Shown: one piece after another, positions 5,905 through 6,814 of the stretch
Layout: each line of letters begins with the position of its first letter
How positions within the stretch are numbered: the first letter of the stretch is position 1
Source of the DNA: Gemmatimonadales bacterium
Lineage (GTDB): Bacteria > Gemmatimonadota > Gemmatimonadetes > Gemmatimonadales > GWC2-71-9
Length of the DNA stretch: 6,814 nucleotides
Direction: 5' to 3'
Assembly (NCBI GenBank): GCA_025929805.1
Contig: JAICPP010000176.1
Coordinates: 1 to 6,814, forward strand
The notes under the pieces: generated by a model
Databases searched by the model: none
What the model saw: the letters and a program-made list of their open reading frames with translations, nothing else
Told to the model about the DNA's origin: nothing
Made by a program: the position numbers and the translations under genes

Positions 5905-6010
5905 GTGAACGGTGAACGGTGAACAGTGAACGGTGAACAGTGAACGGTGAACCGGGTTATCGGGGGCTGGGATGGGGGGGCCCGTTCACTTCTTACCGTT
6001 CACCGTTCAC
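5905..6010. repeat. Inverted pair of heptamer tandem arrays between guaB and the permeases
   Basis: On the plus strand seven exact-period units fill 5905-5953: GTGAACG, GTGAACG, GTGAACA, GTGAACG, GTGAACA, GTGAACG, GTGAACC. After a 29-base G-rich spacer (5954-5982) come four units in the opposite orientation at 5983-6010: CGTTCAC, TTCTTAC (degenerate), CGTTCAC, CGTTCAC. The outermost 14 bases on each side (5905-5918 and 5997-6010) are perfect reverse complements, so the 106-base element is bounded by inverted ends. The arms can also pair in several registers seven bases apart. It occupies most of the 132-base gap between guaB and the first permease. No T-run, no target duplication and no open frame of its own are seen. 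Confidence 0.92.
5954..5980 (+). other. Potential G-quadruplex in the loop of the heptamer inverted repeat
   Basis: The plus strand has four G-runs: GGG (5954-5956), GGGGG (5962-5966), GGG (5969-5971) and GGGGGGG (5974-5980), separated by loops of 5, 2 and 2 bases. This fits the classical pattern of four runs of at least three G with loops of 1-7. The plus strand is the template for the surrounding genes, so the RNA would carry the C-rich complement and any quadruplex would be a DNA structure. Confidence 0.6.
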
Positions 6011-6015
6011 TGCAA

Positions 6016-6814
6016 TCAAGCGCTGTAGTTTGGAGCTTCCCGCGTGATGGTCACGTCGTGCGGGTGCGACTCGCGCAGGCCGGCAGTGGTAACCTGAATC
6101 ATCTCGACATCGCATTGGAGTTGGGGGATGGTGCCCACTCCACAGTAGCCCATGCCGCTGCGCAGCCCGCCCACCATCTGGTAAATCACATCAGAGACGG
6201 GCCCCTTGTAGGGCACCCGCCCCTCGATTCCCTCGGGGACCATCTTGGAGGCGGCCATCTCCCCCTCCTGGAAGTAGCGGTCGGCCGAGCCATCCTGCAT
6301 GGCAGATAGACTCCCCATGCCCCGGATCATCTTGAAGCGGCGGCCTTCAGCCAGCACCGATTCACCAGGACTCTCTTCGGTGCCGGCGAGCATGGATCCC
6401 ATCATCACCGAGGACGCGCCGGCCGCCAGTGCTTTCACGACATCACCGGAGTACTTCACCCCACCGTCGGCGATGATCGGCACGTCGTCAGCCCCGCGCA
6501 GGGCGTCCAGAATCGCCGTGACTTGCGGCACTCCCACCCCGGTGACCACCCGGGTAGTACAGATGCTGCCCGGCCCGATCCCCACCTTGACCGCATCCAC
6601 ACCCCGCCGCACCAGCTCTCGGGCTCCGGCTTCAGTGGCCACGTTTCCCGCTACGAGCTGTACCTCGGGAAAGGTTTCCCGTAGCTGGTCCACCGTAGCG
6701 AGAACGCCCTCACTGTGTCCGTGGGCCGAGTCAACCACGACCACATCGACTCCGGCACCCACCAGGCTCCGGGCCCGCGGAATGGCATCGGGGCCGCCAC
6801 CGACCGCTGCAGCG
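6016..6814 (-). CDS. guaB: Inosine-5'-monophosphate dehydrogenase, C-terminal part, 5' end outside window
   Basis: IMP dehydrogenase oxidises IMP to XMP with NAD+, the first committed step of GTP synthesis, in the cytosol. The frame is open to the window edge: 265 complete codons from 6813 to the TGA at 6016-6018. This is about the last half of the usual 480-500 residues; the N-terminal barrel strands and CBS domains are not in view. Counting from the first complete codon, the motifs are VDSAHGHS (27-34), GIGPGSICTTR (78-88) with catalytic C85, IADGGVKYSGD (114-124), RGMGSLSAM (164-172), the mobile-flap Arg-Tyr pair in DRYF (R179, Y180), VPEGIEGRVPYKG (192-204) and the C-terminal ESHPHDVTIT. 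The residue before RGMGS is Ile163, where most bacterial enzymes have Tyr. The internal GTG at 6760-6762 is not the start, because homology continues upstream (GPDAIPRARSLVGAG). Confidence 0.97.
   Translation of the reverse strand, partial: AAAVGGGPDAIPRARSLVGAGVDVVVVDSAHGHSEGVLATVDQLRETFPEVQLVAGNVATEAGARELVRRGVDAVKVGIGPGSICTTRVVTGVGVPQVTAILDALRGADDVPIIADGGVKYSGDVVKALAAGASSVMMGSMLAGTEESPGESVLAEGRRFKMIRGMGSLSAMQDGSADRYFQEGEMAASKMVPEGIEGRVPYKGPVSDVIYQMVGGLRSGMGYCGVGTIPQLQCDVEMIQVTTAGLRESHPHDVTITREAPNYSA

Noticed and set aside
5905..6010. The GTGAACG array as a CRISPR
   Set aside because: Units are seven bases and directly adjacent, with no unique spacers between them.
5905..6010. The inverted array as a standard intrinsic terminator of guaB
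   Set aside because: No T-run follows the stem on the minus strand; the sequence after it is GTTTCCCC and then the permease ribosome binding site.
5905..6010. The element as an insertion sequence remnant
   Set aside because: It has 14-base inverted ends, but there is no coding capacity, no target-site duplication beside it, and the ends are simply the repeat unit itself.
6016..6762. A complete 248-residue protein starting with GTG at 6760-6762
   Set aside because: The reading frame stays open to the window edge and the upstream residues (GPDAIPRARSLV) match IMP dehydrogenase, so this GTG is an internal Val codon.

Overview
The window comes from a high-GC bacterial chromosome. All seven protein genes lie on the minus strand, so transcription runs from the high coordinates to the low ones. 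The gene families are housekeeping types: purine synthesis, amino acid uptake, nano-RNA turnover, iron-sulfur cluster delivery and SAM hydrolysis. No phage, transposase, CRISPR or RNA gene is visible. The protein style (a stand-alone NifU C-terminal domain next to an Mrp that lacks the CxxC pair, and TTG and GTG starts) would fit a Gemmatimonadota-like soil bacterium. That is an impression from protein texture, not something shown by a marker gene.

Region by region, in transcription order: 6016-6814 holds the C-terminal 265 residues of IMP dehydrogenase (guaB), whose 5' end is outside the window. A 132-base gap (5884-6015) follows. It contains an inverted pair of heptamer tandem arrays around a G-rich spacer that fits a G-quadruplex pattern. 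Two paralogous amino acid permeases of the APC superfamily (4372-5883 and 2879-4375) come next, joined by a four-base GTGA stop/start overlap. The second ends at a likely intrinsic terminator (2831-2879). After it come a DHH/DHHA1 phosphoesterase of NrnA type (1703-2740) and a second, unrelated heptamer array that runs into the last codons of this gene (1684-1725). Then comes a tight group: a small NifU-type scaffold (1407-1637), an Mrp/ApbC P-loop ATPase (279-1391), and the start of a DUF62 SAM hydroxide adenosyltransferase (1-282), which overlaps mrp by GTGA.

Functionally there are three blocks: GTP synthesis; a pair of amino acid importers, probably translationally coupled; and an iron-sulfur carrier pair followed by a SAM-cleaving enzyme. 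The iron-sulfur block is the most coherent: Nfu carries the CxxC cluster ligands while the adjacent Mrp lacks its usual CxxC. I did not find a clearly new biological system. The least explained parts are the two heptamer-repeat elements in the intergenic regions, which share a design (7-base period plus an inverted partner) but not a sequence.
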